From: Desulfobulbaceae bacterium BRH_c16a
GTDB taxonomy: Bacteria; Desulfobacterota; Desulfobulbia; Desulfobulbales; Desulfocapsaceae
DNA: 64,000 nt
NCBI GenBank assembly: GCA_000961725.1
Contig: LADS01000038.1
Coordinates: 33,080-97,079 of the forward strand
Reading direction: 5' to 3'
Below, one piece after another: positions 1 through 8,838 of this stretch. Every line of letters starts with the position of its first letter. Position 1 is the stretch's first letter. The notes under the pieces are model-generated. The model saw nothing but the letters and a program-made list of their open reading frames with translations. It ran no database searches and was not told the DNA's origin. A program made the position numbers and the translations under genes.

Positions 1-13
1 CGTGTTATAAAGT

Positions 14-433
14 ATGGATGTCTCTTTCCAGATAATGAACGATCTGTCCGAGCTGAACACTTTGCGGGTGCAACTTCAAGCCCTGCGGAGCGTCTGGCTC
101 CTGACACCGAAAACTGTGGCGGAAATCAATCTCGTCCTGGAAGAGATCGTATCCAATATCATCGAACATGGCGACCGGACCAAAAAACACCCGATCCACA
201 TTACCCTGAAAAAAGAAGGACTGGAACTGACAATGGTAGTCATAGATGAAGGGCCGTCGTTCGATCCGACGATCTGTGCCCCTCCGGATACTACACTTCC
301 CTTGAAGAAACGACAATCCGGCGGACTCGGCATCCATCTCGTTCGTGCCCTTTGTCAATGTTGCAGTTATACCAGGGCAAATGACAGCAATATTCTCACC
401 ATGAAAAGAACATTACCCGAGGAGTGCAGGTAG
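14..433 (+). CDS. RsbW-like anti-sigma factor / serine kinase (HATPase)
   Basis: A 139-aa single-domain GHKL ATPase of the RsbW/SpoIIAB type. In this family the protein binds a sigma factor or other partner and is released when it phosphorylates a STAS antagonist. The N box is EEIVSNIIEHG at residues 43-53, the G1 box DEGPSFDP at 78-85 and the G2 box GGLGIHLVR at 103-111, so ATP binding looks intact. An in-frame TAA at positions 8-10 means the gene does not extend further upstream. The STAS gene starts 14 bases downstream, the usual partner arrangement. No sigma factor gene is visible, so the final target is unknown. A matching RsbU-type phosphatase lies at 19.7 kb. Confidence 0.88.
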   Translation: MDVSFQIMNDLSELNTLRVQLQALRSVWLLTPKTVAEINLVLEEIVSNIIEHGDRTKKHPIHITLKKEGLELTMVVIDEGPSFDPTICAPPDTTLPLKKRQSGGLGIHLVRALCQCCSYTRANDSNILTMKRTLPEECR

Positions 434-447
434 TCCCCCTGCAAACA

Positions 448-819
448 ATGAATACTATGGAAGTGACCATCAGCAAAGGGCAGCACGCCACCATCTTTAC
501 CCTGAAGGGGCGTCTCGATTCCAACACCGCTCCACAGTTTGAGAAACAGCTGCAGGATTTTCTTGTCTCACCGAACAGTCACCTGGTGTTTGATTTCGAC
601 AACCTGGAATATATCTCCAGCGCTGGCCTGCGGGTCATTCTCAATACCGCCAAGGCCTACAGTTCCGGCCCCTACCATTTCGCCGCCTGCGCCATGCAGG
701 AGCATGTTCAGGAAGTCTTTGAGATTTCCGGATTCGACTCGTTTATCACCATTCACCGCTCCGTCGACGAATCGCTGTCGGCTCTGGACAAGGATCAAGA
801 GTCAAAAAGCGAGGCTTAA
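448..819 (+). CDS. STAS-domain anti-sigma factor antagonist
   Basis: A 123-aa STAS protein of the RsbV/SpoIIAA type, the phosphorylatable partner of the preceding kinase. The signature EYISSAGLRVIL at residues 54-65 contains the Ser pair (57/58) where the regulatory phosphate is placed in this family. The ATG at 448 is preferred over a GTG at 424 because the longer form adds residues outside the STAS fold and overlaps the upstream gene. With the upstream gene it forms a two-gene partner-switching unit that would be reset by a PP2C phosphatase such as the one encoded at 19733-21535; that link is inferred. Confidence 0.88.
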   Translation: MNTMEVTISKGQHATIFTLKGRLDSNTAPQFEKQLQDFLVSPNSHLVFDFDNLEYISSAGLRVILNTAKAYSSGPYHFAACAMQEHVQEVFEISGFDSFITIHRSVDESLSALDKDQESKSEA

Positions 820-850
820 GCCGCTGTGAAACAGTCCGGATAATCGCGAT

Positions 851-1903
851 TTACTGGACTGTTATCCCTACAGCACCGGCGACAATCTCACCGATTCTCA
901 CAGCCTCTGAAACTCCAGCTTTCCGCAGATCGTCGACAAGGTTCCGCGCCTGGTCTTTCGGCAGAGCCAGAAGCAGTCCGCCCGAGGTCTGCGGGTCATA
1001 CAGCAATTCCAGCTGACTTGAGGTCAGCGCTCTCTCCACCGTCAGAGGGTACCGTGCAACCAGGGCGCGGTTCGCTTTGTTGCTGCCGGTGGTCTGTCCC
1101 TTCCGGTACATCTCATATGCCCCCGAATAAAATGGCAGAGCATTATAATTCACCATTCCGTGAACCCCGCCACCGGCAGCCATTTCCAGGAGATGCCCCA
1201 GCAGACCGAAACCGGTCACATCGGTACAGGCATGAAGGTCGTACTGCAGCGCCTTGGCCATTGCCGCGCCGTTGAGGGCAGCGACAATCGGCAGGACGGA
1301 TTTTTCCAGTTCCTGCAGGTTGAATTTTCCGGCCCTGGTCGCATTGAACAGCACGCCCGAACCAAGCGGTTTGGTTAGAATCAGTGCGTCGCCCGGCTTC
1401 GCCCCGGCATTGGTGATTATACGGTTCGGATGAACCACCCCGTTTACGCAGAGGCCGTATTTCGGCTCATTATCGTCGACCGTATGGCCGCCGGCCAGAC
1501 AGGCCCCGGCCTCGACCACCTTATCGTTGCCGCCGCGAAGTATTTCCCGGAGAATCCCCATGTCCAAATGCTTTGCCGGATACATCACGACATTCAGCGC
1601 AGTGAGTGGTTTCCCCCCCATTGAATAAATATCGGATATGGAATTGGCTGCGGAAATCTGTCCGAACCAGTAGGGATCATCGACCGGAGGGGTAATAAAA
1701 TCAACGGTGTTGATCATCGCCAGTTCATCGGAAAGCCTGTATACGGCGGCATCGTCGGAAGTTTCAATACCGACGAGCAAATCAGGATTACGCTTGAACT
1801 CCAGGCCACTCAGTGCGTCCGACAGATCCGCCGGACCGATTTTTGCCGCTCAGCCACAGGTTCTGGCCAGCCCTGTAAGCGTCTTCTTCTTGAACAACAT
1901 CAT
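851..1903 (-). CDS. selD: Selenide, water dikinase SelD, itself a selenoprotein (UGA = Sec18)
   Basis: Makes selenophosphate from selenide and ATP, the selenium donor for Sec-tRNA and selenouridine. The frame starts at ATG 1903, with GGAG six bases upstream. It passes an in-frame TGA at 1852-1850 and continues to 851, giving 350 aa, the normal family length. The residues around the TGA are C-G-U-A-A-K-I-G-P, matching the catalytic Cys/Sec loop and the essential Lys of SelD. Downstream motifs SDDAAVY and GGHTVDDNEP are typical of the family. A 7-bp stem with a GG-starting loop lies at +14 to +33 from the TGA and fits a bacterial SECIS. Starting only after the TGA would remove the active-site loop. 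A C4-N4-G4 palindrome sits 25 bases upstream of the start. Confidence 0.95.
1817..1836 (-). promoter_or_regulatory. Bacterial SECIS hairpin in selD
   Basis: On the minus strand a 7-bp stem GTCCGGC/GTCGGAC (one G-T pair) closes a six-base loop GGATCT. The loop starts 21 bases after the selD TGA. Bacterial SECIS elements are known to need a short stem-loop within the coding sequence about 16-37 bases after UGA with a G in the first loop positions; this one fits. Confidence 0.8.
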
Positions 1904-1927
1904 TTTTTACTCCGTAACATGACTAAC

Positions 1928-1941
1928 ACCCCACAAGGGGT
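1928..1941. promoter_or_regulatory. C4-N4-G4 palindrome upstream of selD
   Basis: Perfect 14-bp palindrome ACCCC-acaa-GGGGT, 25 bases upstream of the selD start. Related C/G palindromes with the same four-base spacer occur at 4772-4786, 39849-39861 and, weaker, at 4800-4810, 19487-19498 and 35210-35220. It looks like an operator, but the factor is unknown. Confidence 0.4.
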
Positions 1942-2187
1942 AAAAAACGTATATCCGCTATGGTCCTGCCGAAACTCACAATAACCAGATAAACCTGTCG
2001 GGCAAGGAAAAAAGAGTGCAGACGTCCCCACCGCTCATAAAGAAAGTAATCTCTTCCCAGACGGGGTGAAGTCCTCCGACGACATGTTGACAAAAAGATC
2101 CGTGACAATTAAACAGAGAGCCGGCCCACGTGACAGAGTACCGGAAGATGTCTGCATTTTCTACAATTTTGCATCAGAGTTCAGCCT

Positions 2188-3138
2188 ATGAGATTTCTTA
2201 TTTACGGAGCAGGAGCACTCGGTCAAGCGATAGGTTGCATGCTGGCTGCCGATGGCCGGCAAGTCGACTTTATTCTCCGCCGGCGTTTTATCGAAAGCAT
2301 CTCTGCAAACGGCCTGGAAGTGACCGGCATACTCGGACAATTCACCGCCCCGAAGACGAACTGCAATTACCTGTCCGCCATCGCTCAGGCCACCGGAAAC
2401 TATGACTATGTCCTTATAACAACCAAGGCCTATGACACCGAAACGGCAATCGGCGATATTGCGACCCTGGGTGATCGAGCGGCTTACATTGTCTCCATGC
2501 AAAACGGCTGCGGCAACGTGGAACTCCTCGAGCATCGTTTCGGCCCGGAAAAAAGCCTTGGGGCCCGAGTTATCACCGGCTTCGAGATCACCCGGCCAGG
2601 CCTGATAACGATCACCGTTTCCGCCGATTCGATCCACGTAGGCGGCAGCCGTTGCGGCGTCATCCCGGATTCGGTCCGCAATCTTGCCGCAATGATTGCC
2701 GGCGCCGGACATCCGGCCTTGGCGGTGGAAGACATTCATCAGTCATTGTTCGCAAAACTCCTGTACAACTGCAGCCTCAACCCCCTGGGCGCCATCCTCG
2801 GCGTTCACTACGGCGCCCTGGTCGAGCAGAAAGAGACGAGGGAGTTGATGAATCGGGTAATCGAGGAGACCTTCGCGGTCATTGCCGCTCTCGGCGGCAG
2901 AACCCCCTGGCCTGATGCGGAGGCTTACAGGGAAGTATTCTACCACAAGCTCGTCCCAGTCACATACAATCACCGGCCGTCAATGCTTCAGGATCTGGAA
3001 AACGGCAAACCAACCGAAGTCGATGCCCTGGTCGGATTCGTCAGTCGCCAGGGAAAGCGGTTCGGCCTGCCAACTCCCACCTGCGAACTGCTTACCGCTC
3101 TGATGAAATTCAAGGAAAAGAGGAAGACCCGGCAGTAG
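2188..3138 (+). CDS. panE: 2-dehydropantoate 2-reductase family protein (PanE/ApbA)
   Basis: A 316-aa NADPH-dependent reductase related to ketopantoate reductase, which makes pantoate for pantothenate and CoA synthesis. The N-terminal Rossmann motif GAGALG is at residues 7-12. The C-terminal half has the conserved KLLYNCSLNPLGAI helix with the family Lys and the SMLQDLENGKPTEVDAL segment with the conserved substrate-binding acids. No other pantothenate gene is nearby, so it could be a paralogue acting on another 2-keto acid; panE is the best family name, not a proven function. Its 3' end overlaps the convergent phosphoesterase gene by 29 bases. Confidence 0.82.
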   Translation: MRFLIYGAGALGQAIGCMLAADGRQVDFILRRRFIESISANGLEVTGILGQFTAPKTNCNYLSAIAQATGNYDYVLITTKAYDTETAIGDIATLGDRAAYIVSMQNGCGNVELLEHRFGPEKSLGARVITGFEITRPGLITITVSADSIHVGGSRCGVIPDSVRNLAAMIAGAGHPALAVEDIHQSLFAKLLYNCSLNPLGAILGVHYGALVEQKETRELMNRVIEETFAVIAALGGRTPWPDAEAYREVFYHKLVPVTYNHRPSMLQDLENGKPTEVDALVGFVSRQGKRFGLPTPTCELLTALMKFKEKRKTRQ

Positions 3139-4054
3139 CGAGCTCAACTTTCCTTGCCCCTTCGCCATTCCAGACAAAGGGTTTGTCAAGACGCAATTCG
3201 AGATCGAGACTTCGGTCAAACCGGCCTTTGCTATGATTTCTCGAACGGATCCGGACTCTGTCGGAGCCATCCTCAAAGATAAAAAATCGTGACTGGCTGT
3301 CCATAAAAGGCCCCTCACCGATGGAACTGACATTGACAAAACAGGTGCCGCCGAACTCTTCCCGAAGACTCACCGTCCCCGGCAGCCCCTGAGGCAGATG
3401 GCTATGACCGGAAGCCCATATCGCCACCCGCTGCGCCTTCAACACCTTCTCAAAACGCTCCGAACCGGCGATCTGCCGGCTGGGAACAGAGGAGCCGAGG
3501 AGACCGCTGCCTGAGAGCTGGCCATGGGTTACGGTTATGATGATGCGGGACTGGTACGCAATGACCATATCCCGCCACCACCTGAAGGTCTCGTCGGAGA
3601 GCTCCGTCCTTGAAGCCGGCGATTCGTCGGAAATGAGCAGCAGCAGAACATTGCCGACCTCGACGGCATAGTGTGGCGGAGAGGTGAAATACCGGCGAAA
3701 ACGCGCCCCGGAACGGACATCATGGTTTCCGGCTATCTCATACCAGTCCGGCACCTTTGAGCGATTGCGGGTAGCCAGAAACCAGGCGAAGTCTTCTTCC
3801 CGGCTTCGCGATTTAAGAAGATCTCCTGCAATGACTGCGAGATCGACCTGATCGACATGGTCATTGATATCGTCAATAGCCTGCTCGAACTGAACCCGTT
3901 CGGCAGGACTCGGGGGTTGTATGTCCGAGAGCGTCCACACCACTAGCCTGCGACCTGTACCGATCGGTGCGCCATTGTCCAACTCACCGGTGGGGATCGT
4001 CGAACAACCGGTGAAGAAAAGGATAAAGAGGGTAATCCAGCACTGCCTGCCCAT
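3110..4054 (-). CDS. Metallophosphoesterase lipoprotein
   Basis: A 314-aa calcineurin-like phosphoesterase with a lipoprotein signal (hydrophobic stretch then FTGC, Cys17), so it should be anchored in the envelope facing the periplasm. The metal-binding blocks are present: LSDIQ (the usual D-x-H is D-I-Q here), AGDLLK, AGNHD, VTHGQ and GHSHLP. The missing first His is unusual and may alter metal use. Start chosen at ATG 4054 with AAGG five bases upstream. The substrate cannot be told from the sequence. The gene converges with panE and overlaps its end. Confidence 0.8.
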   Translation of the reverse strand: MGRQCWITLFILFFTGCSTIPTGELDNGAPIGTGRRLVVWTLSDIQPPSPAERVQFEQAIDDINDHVDQVDLAVIAGDLLKSRSREEDFAWFLATRNRSKVPDWYEIAGNHDVRSGARFRRYFTSPPHYAVEVGNVLLLLISDESPASRTELSDETFRWWRDMVIAYQSRIIITVTHGQLSGSGLLGSSVPSRQIAGSERFEKVLKAQRVAIWASGHSHLPQGLPGTVSLREEFGGTCFVNVSSIGEGPFMDSQSRFFIFEDGSDRVRIRSRNHSKGRFDRSLDLELRLDKPFVWNGEGARKVELATAGSSSFP

Positions 4055-4113
4055 GAACGCCTTATATTCCGGCCCGACAAGCGGGATACGATTCCTTGAT
4101 GCGATCTGCGGCG

Positions 4114-4659
4114 CTAACCCTTCGGAAAGATGTTGTGTTCTCCGGTATCTTCAATTTCGGCATCGTCGTTTGGGAAAACGATACTGTTATTATTTCCGGT
4201 CACTACAACCCTCGCAACCTCGTCTTCCAGTTCAATTACATTATCGTTGCCGTGGACGGTCAGGGTCAGTACTCTTCCCGCTCCTTTCATTTTGTTATTA
4301 CTGCCATTCACATACAGGTTCTGGTCGGATACCGATGTATTGATCTGCCCGCCATCGGAGGTGATCACCACTTCCCCGTCGCCACCGGCATCGCCGCTTC
4401 CCTGCTCGATCACAACACCCGGAGTTTCAATTCGTTCTGAATCAATCTCCACCCCCGGTACACTGATTTTTCCCGAATCGATTACAACACCGGGCGTTCG
4501 AACACTCCCGCCAGGTCCTATCTCCACCCCGGGCGCGGAAACACTGCCATCGGCGCGAATTTCCACGCCCGGCACACCGACTATTACCTTTTCGCCGGCA
4601 AATGCTCCGGAAGTCAGAGCCAGCAAGACCCCCGCAGCCAAAAACATTATAATGTTCAT
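4114..4659 (-). CDS. Secreted DUF3060-like protein with PGV(E/V)I tandem repeats
   Basis: A 181-aa protein with a Sec signal peptide (about residues 1-22, ending AFA). Residues about 28-85 hold five imperfect copies of a 10-15 residue unit built on PGVEI or PGVVI followed by an acidic/Ser segment. The C-terminal third has the NGSNNK, HGNDN and TGNNNS beta-turn repeats characteristic of DUF3060. GGGGG lies just upstream of ATG 4659. It is probably periplasmic or surface exposed, forming a short beta-solenoid. No function is known. Two C/G palindromes lie 110-150 bases upstream. Confidence 0.72.
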   Translation of the reverse strand: MNIIMFLAAGVLLALTSGAFAGEKVIVGVPGVEIRADGSVSAPGVEIGPGGSVRTPGVVIDSGKISVPGVEIDSERIETPGVVIEQGSGDAGGDGEVVITSDGGQINTSVSDQNLYVNGSNNKMKGAGRVLTLTVHGNDNVIELEDEVARVVVTGNNNSIVFPNDDAEIEDTGEHNIFPKG

Positions 4660-4771
4660 TGAATACCCCCAATATGTTTAACTGAAAACTTGACATTGCC
4701 CATACAACTCATTTAGTACCTTAGAAATTCATTTCTTGTTTTTTAAGAATGAATTTCGTGAAGGTACTTAT

Positions 4772-4810
4772 CCCCCTCAAGGGGGGACTGAAAAGAGTAC
4801 CCCCTAGTGG
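4772..4810. promoter_or_regulatory. Paired C/G palindromes between divergent genes
   Basis: CCCCC-tcaa-GGGGG at 4772-4785 followed by a half-conserved copy CCCCC-tagt-GG at 4800-4810; the centres are 28 bp apart. They sit between the divergent DUF3060-like gene and the HDOD gene. The same four-base spacing is seen upstream of selD and the cold-shock-like gene. Likely an operator pair; factor unknown. Confidence 0.4.
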
Positions 4811-5032
4811 AGTGTTAGACCTTCATACAAACAAAATACTATTTTAATCGATTTTACACAAGTAAGGTGGAAGGAGGAATTGTTACGTCATGACGTGACA
4901 AGGAACCTTGAAGAAAACCTTGAAAATTTGCACTCGCCAAAAGAATCCTTATCTTTATACATCGCAAAGGGATCCCTGTTCCAAGCTGCAAAACCGGCCA
5001 AACAATTGATCCCGACACTGAGAAAACCTATA

Positions 5033-5920
5033 ATGCATGATTCATCACCCGTCTCCATCGAAAAACAGATTGAATCGCTTCCGCCTTTGCCGATTACCGT
5101 TTCAGAAGTGCTTGCAGTAGTGAACAATCCGGAAAGCTCCGCAAACGATCTGGTCAAGGCTATCCTGCCCGATCAGACCATGTGCCTTGCCATTCTCAAA
5201 ATCGCCAATTCCGCCTTATACGGCCATCAAAAACAGGTCGGCTCCCTGGAAAGCGCCGTCATGGTCCTCGGTTTTAACGAGGTGCAGAATATAGTGCTGG
5301 CAAAAGCCGCGGTACAAGCCTTGAAACCTTCCCTGCAAGCGCGGGAGGATGAGCTTAAGCCGTTCTGGGATCACTCGTTTACCTGCGGTCTGGCAGCGAG
5401 GATAATCGGCGAGTCGATCAATCTGCCTTCCGGCCAGTTTTTTGTTGCCGGATTATTCCACGACATCGGCAAAATAGCCATGATCCTGGCGTTGGGTGAC
5501 AAATACGACAGCACCAAGTGGCTCCCCGGCTTCAGTACCGCGGCAAGGATGAAGGAAGAAAAGGAGACCTTCTCATTCAGTCACGATCAGATCGGCAGCC
5601 GGTTGCTCCAGCGCTGGCAGTTTCCCGATACGCTCGTCACCGCCCTGCATCATCACCACTGCCCCGGCCATGCAGCCAGGATGTCCGGTTATCCCCTGGT
5701 TATCCAACTCGCCGACTTCCTCTCCCATATGTACATCCAACCGGAATCTCCGGATGAACACACCCTCAAGACATCCCTCAAAACCTGGTTGCCCGACTTT
5801 GAAAGCCAATGGTTGAAAATGAATCTTCCGTGGGAGGATATTACCCTGGAATCCTGGTTCGCCTGGCTGAAGGTTGACCGGGGCAACGGCAGCGGAGTCC
5901 TGGACATTCTCGCCATGTAA
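5033..5920 (+). CDS. HDOD-domain signalling protein
   Basis: A 295-aa HDOD protein, a family of signalling or scaffold proteins linked to stress, chemotaxis and c-di-GMP networks. The opening IEKQIESLPPLP and LKIANSALYG are HDOD hallmarks. Unlike many HDOD members it keeps an HD pair (GLFHDIGKIAM), so hydrolase activity cannot be excluded. The start is uncertain. The frame is open back to a TTG at 4880, and a strong AAGGAGG lies at 4871-4877 but only two bases from that TTG. ATG 5033 gives the normal N-terminus directly ahead of the domain. Confidence 0.82.
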   Translation: MHDSSPVSIEKQIESLPPLPITVSEVLAVVNNPESSANDLVKAILPDQTMCLAILKIANSALYGHQKQVGSLESAVMVLGFNEVQNIVLAKAAVQALKPSLQAREDELKPFWDHSFTCGLAARIIGESINLPSGQFFVAGLFHDIGKIAMILALGDKYDSTKWLPGFSTAARMKEEKETFSFSHDQIGSRLLQRWQFPDTLVTALHHHHCPGHAARMSGYPLVIQLADFLSHMYIQPESPDEHTLKTSLKTWLPDFESQWLKMNLPWEDITLESWFAWLKVDRGNGSGVLDILAM

Positions 5921-5979
5921 AAAACAGGAGAGACATATTCCTTAAGCCATGCAACGCTTGCGCGACCGAGGCACAGGTT

Positions 5980-7137
5980 TCAGACTGGGGCGGGTTCGTC
6001 GGCCGTCTTGATGAAGCTCACCAGTGCGACACTCAGCAGTGGCGCCAGGGCCAGGATCCAGAAAGTCTGATACAGGCCGAACATGTCGGCGAGATACCCG
6101 GAAACCGCTGTCCCCAGCCCGCCCGTGCCGAAACCGAGGCCCAGCACCAGTCCCGAAGCCAGCCCCAGGTTGTTCGGCAACAATTCCTGGGCCAGAACGA
6201 TCGTCACTGAGAAAGAAGCGAGCAGTGCTGCCCCCGAACATCCGGCCAGAAGCCAGATCCAGGGACCTTCGACCGAAAGCATCATGGCCGCCAGCACCGG
6301 AAAGATCAGGGAACTGGCGACAATCACCACCTTTCGCCCGGCCTTGTCTGAAAGATGGCCCCCGTAAAGTCCGGCGACGGCACCGCAGGCGAGAAAAAGG
6401 GTCAGGATCAGACTGCCCGATGCGAGCTGTATCCCCCGGCTCTGGAACAGCAGGGGCAGGTAGGTGATGGTACTCATATAGACCCAGGAGCGAAGGGTGA
6501 CAATCAGACATAAAGCGACCAGAGAACCCCAGGGAATGCCGGCGGGTTCCGCGCCTGTCGCAACTGCCTGTGTTTTTATGGAATTTTCCCGCCGCAGAAA
6601 ATCACCGGGATAGAAGATGATGGCAAGAAAGAGGATTAAGCTGGGAGGGATCAACCAGAGAGTGGCATGCAGTCCTACACCCAGCACCAACAGGCTCCCC
6701 ACCACCGGCCCCAGGGCAAAACCCAGGTTGCCCCCGGTGGAAAAGATCGCCGCGCCGAGGCCGCGTTTGAAACCGCTGACCAGATACACCGCCATCATCG
6801 CCCGCGGATGAAACGCGGCAGTGCCCAGTCCGGCACATCCAACCAGCAGCATCGCCACGGCATAACTCGGCGACCAGCCGACCAGACCCATGGCAATGGC
6901 AGTCCACAGAATGCCGACAGGAACGAACCAGCCTGTACGGAACCGATCGGAAATGAGACCAAAAATCGGCTGGATCACCGAGGAAGTAAGGTTGAGCATC
7001 ATCATCATGATGCCGACCTGGAAATAATTCAGCTCAAAAACTTCCTTGAGCCTTGCCAGCACTACCGGCAGGGTGCCTTGTGAGGTATCGACAGCAACAT
7101 GGCCAAGAAACAACAGCAAGAGAGGAATTTTCCCCAT
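5980..7137 (-). CDS. MFS transporter, fosmidomycin-resistance (Fsr) type
   Basis: A 385-aa twelve-helix major facilitator in the Fsr group of drug exporters. The N-terminal GHVAVDTSQGTLPVVL and SSVIQPIFGLISDRFR segments are typical of this subfamily, the latter holding the MFS loop 2-3 motif. The second half has the matching GLYGGHLSDKAGRKVV loop. It should sit in the inner membrane and use the proton gradient. The substrate is not predictable; export of a phosphonate-like or other small toxic compound would fit the family. No regulator is adjacent and no strong ribosome site precedes the ATG at 7137. Confidence 0.82.
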   Translation of the reverse strand: MGKIPLLLLFLGHVAVDTSQGTLPVVLARLKEVFELNYFQVGIMMMMLNLTSSVIQPIFGLISDRFRTGWFVPVGILWTAIAMGLVGWSPSYAVAMLLVGCAGLGTAAFHPRAMMAVYLVSGFKRGLGAAIFSTGGNLGFALGPVVGSLLVLGVGLHATLWLIPPSLILFLAIIFYPGDFLRRENSIKTQAVATGAEPAGIPWGSLVALCLIVTLRSWVYMSTITYLPLLFQSRGIQLASGSLILTLFLACGAVAGLYGGHLSDKAGRKVVIVASSLIFPVLAAMMLSVEGPWIWLLAGCSGAALLASFSVTIVLAQELLPNNLGLASGLVLGLGFGTGGLGTAVSGYLADMFGLYQTFWILALAPLLSVALVSFIKTADEPAPV

Positions 7138-7329
7138 AGGAACTCAGCAAAAAGGATTGGTGGTCAATGCCTGAGCCAAATCATATTTACTGTTCTTCTT
7201 CCTCTACTTTCTCGGATCTTTCAAGGGAATTGGCAGGCGAACCGAGAGATTTCTCTTTTTAGACAACGCGGATACACTCGCCTTTTGAAGTAGTGCATCC
7301 CCGGGAGGTGTCGAACGATAATGAGCCGC

Positions 7330-7767
7330 CTATTTTTTCTTCATTTTAACTATGAGCACCGGACACTTGGCACGCTTTATGATCCGTTCGGCCACACTTC
7401 CGAGCAATATCTTTTCAATGCCTCTCGCGCCGTGGGTTCCCATGACAATCAAATCGGATTCTTGAGAATATTCAAGAATGCTTTCGACAACATCACCTCT
7501 GCCGACCTGCCCCGAACACTGCATCCATTTATTTTTGCTGTCTTGCACCAGAGAGCTCATCTTCTGTTGTGCGTGCACAAAAGTCTCTTCCCTGTCCATG
7601 GAATAATTGGTGGGGATAAAATCCGAGTAATACACCACATTCTCAACAACATGGTAAAAAACAACTTTTGCCTCCAATTTGGTTGCCAGTCCAAGAGCAT
7701 ATTCAGCTAATTCTTCAGTATGTTGCTGAAAATCCACCGGAACGATAATCTGCCGAACTTCTTGCAT
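7330..7767 (-). CDS. Universal stress protein (UspA family)
   Basis: A 145-aa single-domain Usp. The ATP-binding signature G-x2-G-x9-G-S is present in the segment GTHGARGIEKILLGSVAE near residue 115, so it should belong to the ATP-binding class. The N-terminus IIVPVDFQQHTEELAEYAL is typical. AAGGAGG lies seven bases before ATG 7767. The small membrane protein gene directly upstream on the same strand (7804-8022) may be cotranscribed. Cytoplasmic and likely induced by stress, by family analogy. Confidence 0.92.
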   Translation of the reverse strand: MQEVRQIIVPVDFQQHTEELAEYALGLATKLEAKVVFYHVVENVVYYSDFIPTNYSMDREETFVHAQQKMSSLVQDSKNKWMQCSGQVGRGDVVESILEYSQESDLIVMGTHGARGIEKILLGSVAERIIKRAKCPVLIVKMKKK

Positions 7768-7803
7768 GGTGTTCCTCCTTGAAAACTTCGGGGTTCATAC
7801 GTT

Positions 7804-8022
7804 TCAGCTATCACTTTTGCCTTTTCTATAGGAGCCGATCAACGGAATCAGGAAAAAAAAACAAGCCAGAAGAAAAAGAATACTCCCGACAAACACCAAA
7901 GGCTCTCTGTCGATTATACTTGCCGCAATGAACAAGATGGCGCAGACAATAAAAAGAATCCAGCCATACAGTTGATAGCGTGTTTTTCTTTCGAGGGCGA
8001 TTTCCTTGTTGTTGTCGGGCAT
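7804..8022 (-). CDS. Small two-helix membrane protein
   Basis: A 72-aa protein with a polar N-terminus (about 20 residues) and two hydrophobic segments, roughly residues 22-40 and 46-64, ending in a short basic tail. The ATG at 8022 has a GGAAAAGAAG purine-rich site just upstream; a longer start at 8064 is less likely. No family was recognised. Position just upstream of the universal stress gene suggests a shared transcript and perhaps an envelope-stress role, which is only inference. Confidence 0.6.
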   Translation of the reverse strand: MPDNNKEIALERKTRYQLYGWILFIVCAILFIAASIIDREPLVFVGSILFLLACFFFLIPLIGSYRKGKSDS

Positions 8023-8500
8023 ATTTCTTCTTTTCCTTCCAAAAAAGCTCTCAACACTCTTCACCCACTCTTACCCGGATAAAAACCTCGCTTGAACATA
8101 TCTGTTCACAGATGTTTTCAACATAAAATGTGGATGAAATAAGCAGAAAAGGCAATACTGCAATAGAGAGAAAAATACGGTGAACAAACAGGGTATGGAA
8201 TGTAATTATACTTATTATTTCAGCAACTTATTTGTATTGCTTGATCCCGAGTTTTTTTCTCATCGTTGTATTCGTTCTTCTTGTCCCAGGTTCTTTCCGG
8301 CCCCGGCCAGGACTCCATCGAAAAACTCAGGCGATAATCCCCTTCTCCTGCTGCATTCCAGGCAAGCTCAACGAATTAATCAGAGCAGATCCTGGCAGTA
8401 ACCTGAATAACCTTGCATGATGCGAGGAGTTCTGCTATCTGAGCAAGGAAAGCTCTTTCCGCTTCATTACACTTCAACAAATTCTTAAAAAGGGAGAAAC
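8023..8500. other. Intergenic region between the small membrane protein and HU
   Basis: About 480 bases with no convincing gene. Short open frames on the plus strand lack good ribosome sites and resemble no family. It presumably holds the divergent promoters for the small membrane protein / Usp pair and for HU, but no clear promoter box could be assigned. Confidence 0.5.
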
Positions 8501-8773
8501 ATGAACAAAAGTGATTTATTAGAGAAAGTAACAAAAGATTGCAACATCAGTAAATCCGCAGCCGATCAGGTTTTAACCAGCATCATTGGGGCAATTACCG
8601 ATGCCGTTTCATCGGGCGACAAAGTTACATTGATCGACCTGGGAACATTTTCCGTTGCCGAGCGAGCCGCCCGTGAAGGACGTAATCCCAAAACCGGCGA
8701 AAGCATTGCTATTCCTGCCAGAAAGGTGGCAAAATTCAAAGCCGGTAAAAAATTTGCCGATGCCGTGAAGTAA
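8501..8773 (+). CDS. HU-family DNA-binding protein
   Basis: A 90-aa histone-like HU/IHF protein that bends and compacts DNA as a dimer. The family signature is seen at GRNPKTGESIAIPARKVAKFKAGK (around residues 58-81), with the Pro that intercalates at the arm tip. The start ATG 8501 has GGGAG five bases upstream. It is a single gene with a hairpin directly after the stop. HU and IHF subunits cannot be separated with certainty; the IAIPARKVAKF arm is more HU-like. Confidence 0.95.
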   Translation: MNKSDLLEKVTKDCNISKSAADQVLTSIIGAITDAVSSGDKVTLIDLGTFSVAERAAREGRNPKTGESIAIPARKVAKFKAGKKFADAVK

Positions 8774-8778
8774 AAGAG

Positions 8779-8819
8779 GAACTGCCGGATCACCCGCTTG
8801 TGCAGTGATTCGGCAGTTC
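8779..8819 (+). terminator. Hairpin after the HU gene
   Basis: Inverted repeat GAACTGCCG (8779-8787) and CGGCAGTTC (8811-8819), extended inward by GATCAC/GTGATT with one slip. It follows the HU stop by three bases and lies between HU and the convergent cupredoxin gene. There is no long T run, so it may be a weak or bidirectional terminator. Confidence 0.55.
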
Positions 8820-8838
8820 AACCGGTGAGATACAGTTA

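Noticed and set aside
8180..8420. Two overlapping short frames between the small membrane protein and HU, one hydrophobic.
   Set aside because: GTG/TTG starts without ribosome sites and no family resemblance.
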